64,000 nt of DNA. Source: Pseudomonas sp. KU26590. Its GTDB lineage: Bacteria > Pseudomonadota > Gammaproteobacteria > Pseudomonadales > Pseudomonadaceae. A program made the position numbers and the translations under genes. The DNA lies in assembly GCF_026153515.1 (NCBI RefSeq), contig NZ_CP110644.1:4617501-4681500 (forward strand). Reading direction: 5' to 3'. Numbering within the stretch: the stretch's first letter is position 1; every line of letters starts with the position of its first letter. Shown here piece by piece: positions 1 through 8,339 of this stretch. The notes beneath the pieces are model-generated. The model saw only the letters and a list, made by a program, of their open reading frames with translations, had not been told where the DNA came from and did not search any database.

Positions 1-38
1 CAAAGAGGCTCGACGCTCGGATTCCCCAGAGCTCTTAA
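1..38 (+). CDS. possible C-terminal end of an upstream gene (partial)
   Basis: Reading from base 3 gives an open frame ending in TAA at 36-38 (…KRLDARIPQSS). It stops three bases before the GTG at 41, as expected for the last codons of an upstream gene in the same operon. Only 11 codons are visible, so no function can be given. The frame of the next gene is also open back to base 2, so the next gene may itself begin outside the window instead. Confidence 0.25.
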   Translation, partial: KRLDARIPQSS

Positions 39-40
39 AT

Positions 41-463
41 GTGAAGTTGGATTTTTTTGAGGACTGGCCTGACGACAGTGAAGAGCCTCTTCCTAGAGAC
101 GTTCCCATCCTTGCAATGCGTTACGGGCCGACGAAGCGAGTTACCCGTCTTGGGGCGTGGACTCGTGTGCCGCAACTCGACAGAATATTTCTCAGCAGCG
201 TCACCAGCGAGCAGGTCTCACTAGTCATGCTCGGTAAGTTGGATTCGGTTGTCGGTATGTCTCTTTCGGCCGAAGACTCGAAGGTTTTCGCCAGACGGCT
301 CAAGCCGTGGATCGATGAAATATACAACGGCCAAGACCCCGAAACAGCAAGGTGTCTTTCCCTTGATGAGTTCTTAGATTGGGAAGAGCGGATAGCTAGC
401 GGCGATAGAGATTTGAAATCAAGCGCTCAAGCCAGTTTAGCAATGCTTACGCCGGACTATTAA
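41..463 (+). CDS. hypothetical protein, 140 aa
   Basis: I do not recognise this family. The 140-aa product is acidic at its N terminus (DFFEDWPDDSEE), has no signal peptide or membrane segment, and ends in a helix-rich region. GTG at 41 is taken as the start because an in-frame stop of a possible upstream gene lies at 36-38. The frame has no stop back to base 2, so the true start may be outside the window. It is followed after 22 bp by a second unrecognised gene on the same strand, so the two are probably co-transcribed. The T-rich codon use differs from the core genes further right, in keeping with accessory DNA. Confidence 0.55.
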   Translation: MKLDFFEDWPDDSEEPLPRDVPILAMRYGPTKRVTRLGAWTRVPQLDRIFLSSVTSEQVSLVMLGKLDSVVGMSLSAEDSKVFARRLKPWIDEIYNGQDPETARCLSLDEFLDWEERIASGDRDLKSSAQASLAMLTPDY

Positions 464-485
464 CGAGGCCACTTGAGGCAAGCAG

Positions 486-1445
486 ATGCCAACACCTGAT
501 GATTTCATTCCTCTGGAGTTCTCAATTGGCGCCCTGAGGCGTACTGCGCCGATGGTTCTCACTGCTATCGCCACGGCAATGAAGGCATACCGGCCCTCCG
601 ACTACATTTCTGCCGATTTGATTGTTTCCCGTGCCTACGGGAAGCCAATCCCTAGCTTCGCCATTACCTTTGCTCAGTTGAGCGCCTATCTTGATCTCGC
701 TGTTATCAAGCATGCCTCGGTCCTAATACAGACAGATGCAGGTGTCGTCCGGTCCGAACACGTCTGCATCAACCGAGGTTGGTTGCTTGCCCAAGATGAG
801 CAGATAGCACTCATACCAAGCATTGCCCAAACCATTTCTTTGCGCTCCTCTGGGACACTGAAAGCAAGTATTACGCCACTTTATCCCCAACTTGAAGATC
901 AAACGCCAGAAGCTGCGATCGCTGAACTGCGTCGACTCAGGATTCAGATCGACCGAAGTCGTGTACTGCCGGCCATCGATGCACGCGATCGCGAGATCGA
1001 GAAACTCCAAGCCCAGGTTGTATCTCTTGTGGAGGCTAGGTCACAGGCCGAAGAGCTAAGTGCCGCCATCGCAAGGACCTTAAGGATGCTGACTCTGGAA
1101 AATGATCAGCTTCGCAAGGCCAGGGCACAGACGGTGCTCTCTAAGCAGTTGCCGCCATCCGTCGTGTCTGCACGCCCATTGTCAAATGTCGAACGCCGCA
1201 ATGCGGCTATCCGTCAAGCAAGAGCGGAAGCGGCAAATCTTGCGAGGGCCTTGTGGGGTAGCCCAGATCTCGCCGATTGCCGGACTGGAAAAATGGCTCA
1301 ACTTGTTCGTAATAGTTTGGAAAGGAAATATTCTGAGCATCTTCCAGCGACGAACATAGCGTTGGGCAGATGGTTATCTGCGGACGCAGCGCCAGCCTCA
1401 GCGAAGCGCGCAGGCAGACCTTCGAAGTCCGATCCTAATAAATAA
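486..1445 (+). CDS. hypothetical coiled-coil protein with AT-hook-like tail, 319 aa
   Basis: The family is not recognised. Residues about 1-130 look globular. Residues about 135-235 are helical and charged with heptad-like spacing (EIEKLQAQVVSLVEARSQAE and LENDQLRKARAQ), suggesting a coiled coil. The C terminus ends with KRAGRPSKSDPNK, where the GRP core resembles an AT-hook, so DNA binding is possible but unproven. There is no signal peptide or membrane segment. It lies 22 bp after the preceding gene and 292 bp before a KilA-N gene. Coiled coil plus basic tail plus phage-type neighbour suggests a mobile-element accessory protein; this is inference from context only. Confidence 0.6.
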   Translation: MPTPDDFIPLEFSIGALRRTAPMVLTAIATAMKAYRPSDYISADLIVSRAYGKPIPSFAITFAQLSAYLDLAVIKHASVLIQTDAGVVRSEHVCINRGWLLAQDEQIALIPSIAQTISLRSSGTLKASITPLYPQLEDQTPEAAIAELRRLRIQIDRSRVLPAIDARDREIEKLQAQVVSLVEARSQAEELSAAIARTLRMLTLENDQLRKARAQTVLSKQLPPSVVSARPLSNVERRNAAIRQARAEAANLARALWGSPDLADCRTGKMAQLVRNSLERKYSEHLPATNIALGRWLSADAAPASAKRAGRPSKSDPNK

Positions 1446-1737
1446 TCCGCACAACCGGCCGGATATGTAGTTTTCCGGTCCCGTCAGGCAGTTTTAGCCG
1501 TTGGATAACCGTGCCAGCATTCTCATCGTCAATGACATCCTGACGGCGCGGAGCACCTGACAATGACCCATCTCCTACTATTTTTTTCTTATGGCTGTGT
1601 GCTAAGCGGTCTTCAGCGCATCGTGCCCCCCGATGACCAGTGCATCCTTCCGACTAAAACCATTCTCGGGACAACCATTGAAGCCAAGTTGTCCGAGATT
1701 GAATTGACGCGGATGAGCTCGTATCAGGAGGTGCAGC

Positions 1738-2406
1738 ATGAAGGCGCGCAAAATCCTCACGCATGAATATGCAGATCGGCTGATCAGCTTCGATTTCGAG
1801 GGATGGATGAATGCCTCTAATGCCGGTGAGTGTTTCTGCAAAGATCCCCGCGAGTGGCTGGGGCTTGATCTAACCCAACAGTACATTAACGGACTGGCCA
1901 GGAAGAAAGATGTGAGTTTAGGAGATTTGGCAATGACTCGACGCGGTACTGAGAAGGTGAGCGGACTTTGGCTGCATCCTAAACTCGCCGGTAAGTTCGC
2001 GCGCTGGCTTTCGATCGATTTTGAGATCTGGTTCGAGGACCAAATGGAGGTGATGTTATCGAAGGACGTTGCGGGTATGGAGGCGGCGCGCCGCCATGCC
2101 TCGATGAGCTACCGCAGCCTTTGTGAAGCCTTGGTGATCAATCATCAGGTCATCGGGAAGGAAACAAAACCGCACCACTATATGAATGAGGCGAGGCTAA
2201 TCAATGAAATTCTGACAGGGCTATTCCGAGGGCGTAACCGTAGCCAACTGACGGTTGCAGAGCTAGAACTGATCACCTTGCTTGAGAATCGCGATGTCTT
2301 ACTGCTCGGTCAGGGGAAAGACTATCTAGATCGCAAAATCGGCCTAACCCAGTATTACGCGCAACTCTGCGACGCCGGTACGCAGCTTCATGCCCAGCGT
2401 TTGTAA
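1738..2406 (+). CDS. KilA-N domain protein
   Basis: This 222-aa protein resembles the KilA-N domain found in phage and large DNA-virus proteins, which is generally regarded as DNA-binding. The stretch FDFEGWMNASNAGECFCKDPREWLG followed by an aromatic/W-rich block (GLWLHPKLAGKFARWLSIDFEIWFEDQ) matches the usual pattern, where a helix carrying W-L-hP-hhh-FA-W closes the domain. Residues about 110-222 form a less conserved helical C-terminal part. The start is supported by a strong Shine-Dalgarno sequence (AGGAGGTG) 6 bp upstream. Intact prophage structural genes are not seen nearby, so it is probably a stray phage or mobile-element gene. An intrinsic terminator-like hairpin follows at 2542-2561. 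Confidence 0.75.
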   Translation: MKARKILTHEYADRLISFDFEGWMNASNAGECFCKDPREWLGLDLTQQYINGLARKKDVSLGDLAMTRRGTEKVSGLWLHPKLAGKFARWLSIDFEIWFEDQMEVMLSKDVAGMEAARRHASMSYRSLCEALVINHQVIGKETKPHHYMNEARLINEILTGLFRGRNRSQLTVAELELITLLENRDVLLLGQGKDYLDRKIGLTQYYAQLCDAGTQLHAQRL

Positions 2407-2541
2407 TGGCCGATAGGCAGAACGCTCAGCGAGGCAACCTTCACCAGAGCCCAGCGGTACCGAAATACAGGGCGCAACTCACTCTCCCATGTAGTCAAGG
2501 AGATGATGCAACGGACCGTTATAAACCCAGCCTCATTCTGT

Positions 2542-2561
2542 CGAGGTCGACCTCGTTTTTT
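2542..2561 (+). terminator. intrinsic terminator after KilA-N gene
   Basis: A perfect 14-base palindrome (CGAGGTCGACCTCG) is followed directly by six T residues, about 140 bp downstream of the KilA-N stop codon. The rest of the 306-bp gap (2407-2712) shows no convincing gene; a 61-codon ORF at 2503-2688 crosses the hairpin and is not believable. Confidence 0.6.
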
Positions 2562-2712
2562 ACAGGCTGGAAAAAAGAGTAGAACGCGGCAGCGCCAAAT
2601 TGGAAGATTGAGCCGAGAGAGAAGGAAAACAATTTTAGGATGTGAATGCAGAGTTAGGTTCGCCCGAATTGTAATTAATTTGAGTTAAGAGACAAGCCTA
2701 GGGAGATCGGAT

Positions 2713-3543
2713 ATGCAATGTCGGCTGTGTCAATCAGAAGCCAACCTCATCAATAGTCATCTAATTCCGAAAGCAGCCTACAAATTCGTGAGGAACCCAC
2801 TTGGAGAGGGAGGAGATCCACCCGTGAAAATTGACACGCGAATGGGCTCTGCGAATTACAACGAGAAACAGATTTCGAGCTTTCTTCTCTGTGTAAATTG
2901 TGAGGATCTCTTCTCGAAAAACGGGGAGAAGGCGATGGGGAACCTGTGGGCTACGCACACCGAATTTCCTCTTCTGGATATGCTTGAACAACAAGCGCAT
3001 ATCGTTACTGGAAAAAAAATCAGCATTTACGATTCTTCAAAAATAGATAAAAAAATTCGAGATGCGCTGTTTTACTTTGCAGTGAGCATATTTTGGCGAG
3101 CTCAAGTTTGGGATTGGGGAAGACAAACTGATACGTATAAAAAAGCTCTAGGGGTTAAATACGAATTGGCATTTAGGCGCTTCCTATTAGGGGTTGCCGG
3201 ACTAGCTGACGTACGATTAATGGTGATTTTAAATAATTCGGCCACCTTGAACGGAATTATTTCGATCCCGTATGCAGGCAAAACTAAAGGCTGCTATGTT
3301 CACAACTTCGATCTGCTGGGAATAAAATTTTCACTGATTGTTGGAGGACATCCGCCGGCAGTTTTAAAAACTGCATTTAACCAATTCAATTCGGAGGTAA
3401 TTTTTCTATCCTCGGATTTTGAGTATTCACCGGATTTTTTGCAGATAGCCAAGACAGTTCAGACGACAGTGGCACCGAGAGGGCGTCTAGCGTTGACGGA
3501 GCCTGATTTCGGTATAGGTGTAACACCACGGAACGGACCGTGA
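2713..3543 (+). CDS. CxxC zinc-finger/HNH-like protein, 276 aa
   Basis: The N terminus has C-R-L-C (residues 3-6), a conserved-looking N-S-H-L-I-P-K segment, then L-L-C-V-N-C-E (about residues 59-65). This is the CxxC…H…CxxC arrangement seen in HNH-endonuclease-like and other treble-clef proteins. The remaining 200 residues are unrecognised and contain an aromatic-rich central helix (FYFAVSIFWRAQVWDWG). No signal peptide is present. Base composition is clearly AT-richer than the core genes, which points to recent acquisition. Nuclease activity is inferred only from the zinc-ligand pattern. A Shine-Dalgarno-like AGGGAG lies about 10 bp before the ATG. Confidence 0.6.
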   Translation: MQCRLCQSEANLINSHLIPKAAYKFVRNPLGEGGDPPVKIDTRMGSANYNEKQISSFLLCVNCEDLFSKNGEKAMGNLWATHTEFPLLDMLEQQAHIVTGKKISIYDSSKIDKKIRDALFYFAVSIFWRAQVWDWGRQTDTYKKALGVKYELAFRRFLLGVAGLADVRLMVILNNSATLNGIISIPYAGKTKGCYVHNFDLLGIKFSLIVGGHPPAVLKTAFNQFNSEVIFLSSDFEYSPDFLQIAKTVQTTVAPRGRLALTEPDFGIGVTPRNGP

Positions 3544-3799
3544 TGCAGGATAGGCAAAATTGGAACGATGATGGGGCAGATTTTTTACCTGGAAAATAAA
3601 TCCGTTTCTTTATCTGCGTCCCTCACGTGCAAGACGACACTGAACGACCCGCTTGTAAACTTCCGCTGCTGCCATGGCCTGCTTCCCATATTCGCCCACG
3701 TGGCAGTGTCGCTGGACCGCGCTCCATTCGTGTGCATCCCTGTCGACAGAAAAAGGTCATTACCCTGAAACACAACCGTCAAATACCTTCGTTTCAACA

Positions 3800-3828
3800 G
3801 GAACCGGAACACCGCATTCAGCCACACA
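3800..3828 (+). promoter_or_regulatory. hrp box (HrpL-type ECF sigma promoter)
   Basis: GGAACC at 3800-3805 is separated by exactly 16 bases from CCACACA at 3822-3828. This fits the hrp-box consensus GGAACC-N16-CCACNNA, recognised in Pseudomonas by the ECF sigma factor HrpL that drives type III secretion genes. It lies 71 bp upstream of the ATG at 3899, typical spacing for an effector gene. The rest of the 3544-3898 gap shows no gene. Confidence 0.85.
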
Positions 3829-3898
3829 CCCTCTGGAAAACCATCCTTGATTAGCAGCGATGTCATGCTGCATCCCCAGAACCAGAGAGGACCTCACC

Positions 3899-5638
3899 AT
3901 GCGCGTGTCTGGCCAGCAACCCCCCGTTTCCTCACTCTCCATCGAACTTCAGCAACGGTCAAATTCGACGGCTGCCACCGGCCACGCTTCCGTGGGGCAG
4001 GGTCATCCTCAATCCGGTGAGGTCAGCGCAGCGGCGCTGACCCAAGCCCGTGAAATGAAGCATTTGCTCACTACCTACGTGAGCAGTCAGTTCCAGCCCT
4101 ACAAAGATCGTCTGGATCCGGAATCGGGGCACCGGGAAGAAATCGATCAAATCATCGAGAGCCGAGTCAACAAGCTGATGGAGGAGAACATCTCGTTCCA
4201 AGAGCTTGGAACGTTGATGGAAAAAGCCGAGAAAATGGACCGCAACGCTTCAATGGTGTCGGGTACAGCTGGCGGCGTGCCTTTTGCGGTGGCGTCGTCG
4301 ATACAGGCGGCCATTCCCGTGATCACGGGAATCGGGGCAAACATACAAAACCCGGTGGCAAAAGCGGCAGCCCTGGGAACGATTTCACTCGCCGCGGCAT
4401 CAGCGATGGATCAGGTCGGCGGCGCTTCCATTAAAAAACTTCGAGAAGATGCGTACTACCTGCATGCGCCCGCGGACAAACTGCATGAGTCGTTGAACGT
4501 CGCCCTGAAGACCATCGATACCACAGCGAACCTGGCTATCCAAAACGCCAAGGAGGCGCAGACGTTCACGATCCGGAATGGCATCAGGACGGTGGTTGGC
4601 CCGGTAGTGGCGGCGATCAATCCGAAGGCCGAGCCCATTGTGGACACAGCCCTTGCTATCGCGGGTGGTCTTGCTGCCGGTACCGGTACCGGGTACCTCG
4701 CCAACAGTCGGCGCACCGAGCAAGGCACCAGTGGTCCCGCGCTGCTGTTGGGACGCAGAGATGCCGAGCCCAAGCAGGACCTGAGTCAGGAAACCGAATG
4801 GATCGACGCGTTGAAGGCGTTGCGGGACGCGAAAACCGTCCGTACGCCTCTCGCCAATGGAGTGGGACGTCTGGCCAACGCCGGCCGCACCCTGGTAACC
4901 GATCCGCTTGGCGCGATATCGAGAACCGCCAAAGCTACCTTCACCCCTTCCGGTGCCGCCAATGTCGCCACACTGACCGGTGGTTTCGCCGGCTTGGAAG
5001 CCGGTAAAGGCGCTGTGGTCAACGCCTTGAGCAAGCAGCACCCTGCCCTCGGTTCATTGGCGAAACACGCCGTCAATACAGTGGGCGGCGCGGCTGTGTT
5101 CGGCGGCAACGCCGCCAGTGTCGCAGTTGCAGACAAAGTGGTTGGAGACTTGAGCTCGCAAGGCAAGAAAACGGCGGAGCCCACGACAGACGCGACCGAG
5201 ACTGCTCAATCCGTGCATGAAGATCCGGCCGAGGCTACCGGGGAGACTCCCGGCGAAGAGCCAGCCCGTGTCAGCAGGCCTCCCAGTCAACGGTCCCAAC
5301 GAGCGGGGTCTGACTCGAACTCGCTTCCGCGAACCAGCCTCACCAGCAACCGGATCACGAATGCCGAGAACTCGGCACCCTCCTCCATCAAGTCTAGGGT
5401 GGGCAGTGCTCGGACAAGTCTCGAGGGTGAGCACGCTCAACCGACCAACAGCGGCGGACCCTCCAGCGAGGCAGCGCGGCCTGGGTCGGCATCTTCGGCG
5501 GCACCTGCCTCGCTCCAGGCTCAAACCTCGGTGCGCGCAGATGATTCCTCGGATGACGACGCCAGCTATCACACTGCGACGTCGGGTTCGTCGGATGACG
5601 AATCCGTCTACCACACGCCGCCGCAAACGCCGGCTTAA
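3899..5638 (+). CDS. candidate type III secreted effector, 579 aa
   Basis: I do not recognise the family. The gene follows a perfect hrp box, and its N terminus (MRVSGQQPPVSSLSIELQQR) is rich in Ser, Gln and Pro with no acidic residue in the first 12, as is common for Hrp-exported effectors. Residues about 115-190 and 245-280 are Ala/Gly-rich and weakly hydrophobic (VASSIQAAIPVITGIGANIQ; ALAIAGGLAAGTGTGYLA), and a third such stretch lies near 360-430, which could be membrane-inserting or glycine-zipper regions. From about residue 430 the protein is low-complexity (Pro/Ser/Thr/Glu) and ends in an acidic tail with two S/V-YHT motifs. ATG 3899 is chosen because AGAGGA precedes it; ATG 3860 in frame is an alternative giving 592 aa. 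No chaperone gene or other type III gene is visible, so it appears to be an orphan effector locus. Confidence 0.65.
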   Translation: MRVSGQQPPVSSLSIELQQRSNSTAATGHASVGQGHPQSGEVSAAALTQAREMKHLLTTYVSSQFQPYKDRLDPESGHREEIDQIIESRVNKLMEENISFQELGTLMEKAEKMDRNASMVSGTAGGVPFAVASSIQAAIPVITGIGANIQNPVAKAAALGTISLAAASAMDQVGGASIKKLREDAYYLHAPADKLHESLNVALKTIDTTANLAIQNAKEAQTFTIRNGIRTVVGPVVAAINPKAEPIVDTALAIAGGLAAGTGTGYLANSRRTEQGTSGPALLLGRRDAEPKQDLSQETEWIDALKALRDAKTVRTPLANGVGRLANAGRTLVTDPLGAISRTAKATFTPSGAANVATLTGGFAGLEAGKGAVVNALSKQHPALGSLAKHAVNTVGGAAVFGGNAASVAVADKVVGDLSSQGKKTAEPTTDATETAQSVHEDPAEATGETPGEEPARVSRPPSQRSQRAGSDSNSLPRTSLTSNRITNAENSAPSSIKSRVGSARTSLEGEHAQPTNSGGPSSEAARPGSASSAAPASLQAQTSVRADDSSDDDASYHTATSGSSDDESVYHTPPQTPA

Positions 5639-5689
5639 GTGAATCTCCGGAAGAGGTTGTAGCGCTGCCCGGGCTTCCGCGCTTGGCTG

Positions 5690-6409
5690 TCAGTCGGGCT
5701 GGAATTCGACAGTTGCGCCCAAGGCCTCCAGCCGGCCGCGCAACTGACGCAGTTGGAGTCTTGTGCCGCTTCCGGCCTTGAATCCAGGTACTTCGGCAAG
5801 TGCCAGCGCTTCTTTCAATGCCAATCCGCGTGCTTTGCTGACTAGCTGAACGACCTTGAGCTTGTGCAGGCCTGGGGCAATAACGATCAAGTTGCCGCTT
5901 TCAAAATCAGCCGGATCATTGGCATCGATTTCGGGCGGCGACTGCTCCAACCCCCCTGCTTCCTGACGCGCCTCGATTACCTCACGCCAGTACTGATTCC
6001 CGAGGCCGCTCTCGACCATGATCAGGCGATTGAATTCGACGGTGTCATAACTTACCGCTGCCAACACTTCCAACAAACGGCTAAAAGCCATAAGGCTCGG
6101 TGCGATCTGTATTGCATCCCAACGACCTGCGCCGTGAGCTGCGGTATAGACGGGATAACCGTTCGGGGCTTCGGTCGCTGCAATAAAAACCGGATCATCC
6201 AGCCCGGTCATCGCGAGGACATACCAGTCGGGATTCCATCCGCCGTCAGCTTCGGATAACAGGTTTTCTCCGGTATTCCCGTGGGTCCGGAAGCCGGCCT
6301 GAAATTCATCAAGACGATCGAATGTAGCGTAGTGCATGGGTAATAGAAGATCACCCACCACGATGCCATGAGCTAGAAACTCTTGAATGCCTTCATGGGC
6401 CAACTTCAT
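5690..6409 (-). CDS. SMI1/KNR4 (SUKH)-like protein with C-terminal L7/L12-like domain
   Basis: Residues about 1-150 resemble the SUKH (SMI1/KNR4) immunity-protein superfamily. They open with a short helix, then LLLPMHYATFDRLDEFQAGF, and contain a characteristic W-Y-V-L-A…DPVFI core and a later AAVSY segment. Residues about 180-239 (HKLKVVQLVSKARGLALKEA onward to LEALGATVEFQ) match the ribosomal protein L7/L12 C-terminal fold pattern, where a K-h-x-V-h-K-x-h-R-x-h-T-G-L-x-L-K-E-A helix precedes E-x-L-E-x-x-G-A-x-V-E. SUKH proteins commonly neutralise secreted nuclease toxins, and L7/L12-like tails occur in some immunity and stress proteins. No cognate toxin is adjacent. The product is 239 aa and read leftward. 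Confidence 0.6.
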   Translation of the reverse strand: MKLAHEGIQEFLAHGIVVGDLLLPMHYATFDRLDEFQAGFRTHGNTGENLLSEADGGWNPDWYVLAMTGLDDPVFIAATEAPNGYPVYTAAHGAGRWDAIQIAPSLMAFSRLLEVLAAVSYDTVEFNRLIMVESGLGNQYWREVIEARQEAGGLEQSPPEIDANDPADFESGNLIVIAPGLHKLKVVQLVSKARGLALKEALALAEVPGFKAGSGTRLQLRQLRGRLEALGATVEFQPD

Positions 6410-6550
6410 ACGTCAACACGTCTTCAAATGGGGTGTACGTTCACCCTAAGGGCATAGGCATCCGTCCTGCAAACAGTGCAGCCTTTTTGCTCCGGGGCGT
6501 TGAGAGTAAATAGCCTGATCTGGGTAAGGTGACTTGGGCGGGTCGCCCCC

Positions 6551-6985
6551 TCAAACATCACTCTCGGGATTGAGTGTTTTCAAAAGTGTGTGGCGACTCC
6601 ACGGCCCGCAGTATCGCGGAAGATGTGCAACGATTCGGTAACCGCAGCGTTTATACCAGTCAGCCGTACCGTCATCGAGGGTCTCAATAAGTGCTTCCCG
6701 GCAGCCACGCGTCAGAGCCAGCGCCTCAAGTCGGCGCAAAAGCTCAGTGCCGAGTTTCCGCCCCCGCCAAGCTGCATCTACCCACAGGTAACTGATAAAA
6801 AGACGGCCGAACTCGGTGCGGCCGGTGACGCCGCCTATCAAGATTTCATCTTCCTGCACCGTGCAAGCGATAGGGTGCGCGACGCCGCCCTGCTCGCGGG
6901 ACAAGTTCTGACCGTGTTTTATGACGCCATCAGAGACGGCTTTCAGATGCTGTTCGTGAATGCCGCATGTTTGCCATTGCCGCAT
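6551..6985 (-). CDS. GNAT family N-acetyltransferase, 144 aa
   Basis: The protein shows the GNAT core in order. A beta hairpin (EILIGGVTGRTEFGRLFISYLWV) is followed by the acetyl-CoA pyrophosphate loop R-G-R-K-L-G-T-E-L-L (R/Q-x-x-G-x-G/A type), then a helix and strand (CREALIETLDDG), and finally W-Y-K-R-C-G-Y, the usual motif B close. It should transfer an acetyl group from acetyl-CoA to an amine; the substrate cannot be predicted. The start at 6985 is supported by AAGGAA 7 bp upstream. It lies in a leftward run with the lipoprotein and immunity-like genes, but 140-bp gaps make a single operon uncertain. Confidence 0.85.
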   Translation of the reverse strand: MRQWQTCGIHEQHLKAVSDGVIKHGQNLSREQGGVAHPIACTVQEDEILIGGVTGRTEFGRLFISYLWVDAAWRGRKLGTELLRRLEALALTRGCREALIETLDDGTADWYKRCGYRIVAHLPRYCGPWSRHTLLKTLNPESDV

Positions 6986-7125
6986 GTCATTTCCTTATGT
7001 CCGGTGTACCAACATCTCGTGCAAGTGCCGTTCCTATGGGCGTTAGACTGGCTGCTTATGGCCGACATTTGCCTCTCGCAGCCACAATCCCGTACCGCTC
7101 ACCAGCTCGCAGGTACTTCTCGCCT

Positions 7126-7500
7126 TCATCCCGGCTGAACGACAGTCCATCCTTTGCCTTTACTCGACGATGCTTTATCACCTGTCATGCACACGCCAAC
7201 CTGAAGACGCTTCATTTTCTCAAGCACTTGAGGACTCAGCGCTTGACCGTATAGTTGCGACAGTTTGGCACTACGAGCAATGGACTCCTGATAATTTCGG
7301 CTGGCTTCGGCCTCGCAGCTATTGATATCGGCTTTGAACATGGCTTGCTGGGAGGAGGAATCCCCTCCCGGTTTCTCGAATCTGGTGCCTTCGTAACTTT
7401 GACGGCTGTAGTCGATTTGGGCCGTTGGCGTAGAGGGGGTGGAGGTACATCCGCCAAGAGTTACGGAAATGAGAGCGGCGATGAGGTAGGTTTTGCGCAT
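7126..7500 (-). CDS. small lipoprotein, 124 aa
   Basis: The first 18 residues form a lipoprotein signal (MRKTYLIAALISVTLGGC) with lipobox L-G-G-C, so lipidation at Cys18 is expected. The residue after it is Thr, which predicts outer-membrane sorting by Lol. The mature part is about 106 aa, polar, with a QQAMFKADINSCEAEASRNY helix and another Cys (…VGVCMTGDK) near the end, and may contain one disulfide. I do not recognise a specific family; similar short Cys-containing lipoproteins are common and uncharacterised in Pseudomonas. It ends convergent to nothing and is flanked by gaps of 140 and 230 bp with no visible genes. Confidence 0.75.
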   Translation of the reverse strand: MRKTYLIAALISVTLGGCTSTPSTPTAQIDYSRQSYEGTRFEKPGGDSSSQQAMFKADINSCEAEASRNYQESIARSAKLSQLYGQALSPQVLEKMKRLQVGVCMTGDKASSSKGKGWTVVQPG

Positions 7501-7730
7501 TTGTCTTCCTTGGGTTTACGGCTCGGGCCAGTAGCATTATTAATCTGACGATAGTATCGGCGCCGTACGTCAATTCCTTAAGCACTCCACTGGTTAATGC
7601 GCGGCTTTGGACAGTTCGTGGTGAACGTCTCCTTCGGGCCGAAATCTGCCCACCGCGTCGGGGCTTCGCGTCCGCTGCATCTACCGGTAATGGGTTTCGG
7701 CATTTTATATAACTGCTTCTTGTAGTCAGC

Positions 7731-8339
7731 TCAGCACAACCTTTTGCCGACAGCCCTCAACACCGCTTCGATGTGCCAGGCGTCCACACCAATGACGACT
7801 GCTTCGCCAGCATCAGGCACTAACTCGATTTGGGTGGTTATGGCTTGTTCGAGAAGCAGCCGCTGCGCGTCTTCAAGAAATCTGCGTTTACCTGTCAACC
7901 AATGTCGTTGTTTGCCCGTCAGCAACGAAAGGGTTTGCGGGTAGGTGCACTGCAGTTTTTGACGCAAATTGACCAGCGCCGGTTTGTCGCCTCGGTCAAT
8001 TGCCGGGGTCAGTACATACTTGCTCCCCGCCGCGGCCTCCAGATCGTATTTGTCTTGCAGATACTCATCGACACTCATGCAACTGGCGACGGTATCACGC
8101 TCGCCCGTGCTGACGTTGATCAAGTGCGCGTTGACACCGACGTAACAGAACTCCGTCATGCCGTGCACGACGTAATCTTCACTGTTACTGCGAATAACCC
8201 AGTAATCACCGTTGGCGGAAAGCTCACATGACTGAATGACAAAACGCTCAGGTTTGCCATCTCTCATGACACCTTCAGACAGGCCAAGCACGATTTGACA
8301 GGCCTGCTCTGCGCTTAGCACGCGCTTGATATCTGTCAC
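7731..8339 (-). CDS. Imm35-like immunity domain protein
   Basis: The first 110 residues follow the Imm35-type layout. They start with a helix beginning S-A-E-Q-A, then a strand ending in W-V-I-R-S-N (self-protection W-x-F/I pattern), then YVGVNAHLINVSTGERDTVA, and finish with a helix …SVDEYLQDKYD. This is the N-D-x-x-T-G-x-x-x-x-x-x-T-x-x-x-x-x-E-Y arrangement of those proteins. Residues 120-202 are an extra region with a KRHWLTGKRRFLEDAQ helix and no recognised domain. The gene starts at GTG 8339 and its start overlaps the sseB stop by 4 bp (GTGA), so the two are probably translationally coupled. A toxin partner is not visible. Confidence 0.55.
   Translation of the reverse strand: MTDIKRVLSAEQACQIVLGLSEGVMRDGKPERFVIQSCELSANGDYWVIRSNSEDYVVHGMTEFCYVGVNAHLINVSTGERDTVASCMSVDEYLQDKYDLEAAAGSKYVLTPAIDRGDKPALVNLRQKLQCTYPQTLSLLTGKQRHWLTGKRRFLEDAQRLLLEQAITTQIELVPDAGEAVVIGVDAWHIEAVLRAVGKRLC

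Noticed and set aside
2503..2688. 61-codon ORF between the KilA-N and HNH-like genes
   Set aside because: It crosses a terminator-like hairpin, lacks a ribosome site and looks random.
4400..5041. Long antisense ORFs opposite the candidate effector and other GC-rich genes
   Set aside because: They result from codon bias of GC-rich genes; the sense frames carry the recognisable features.
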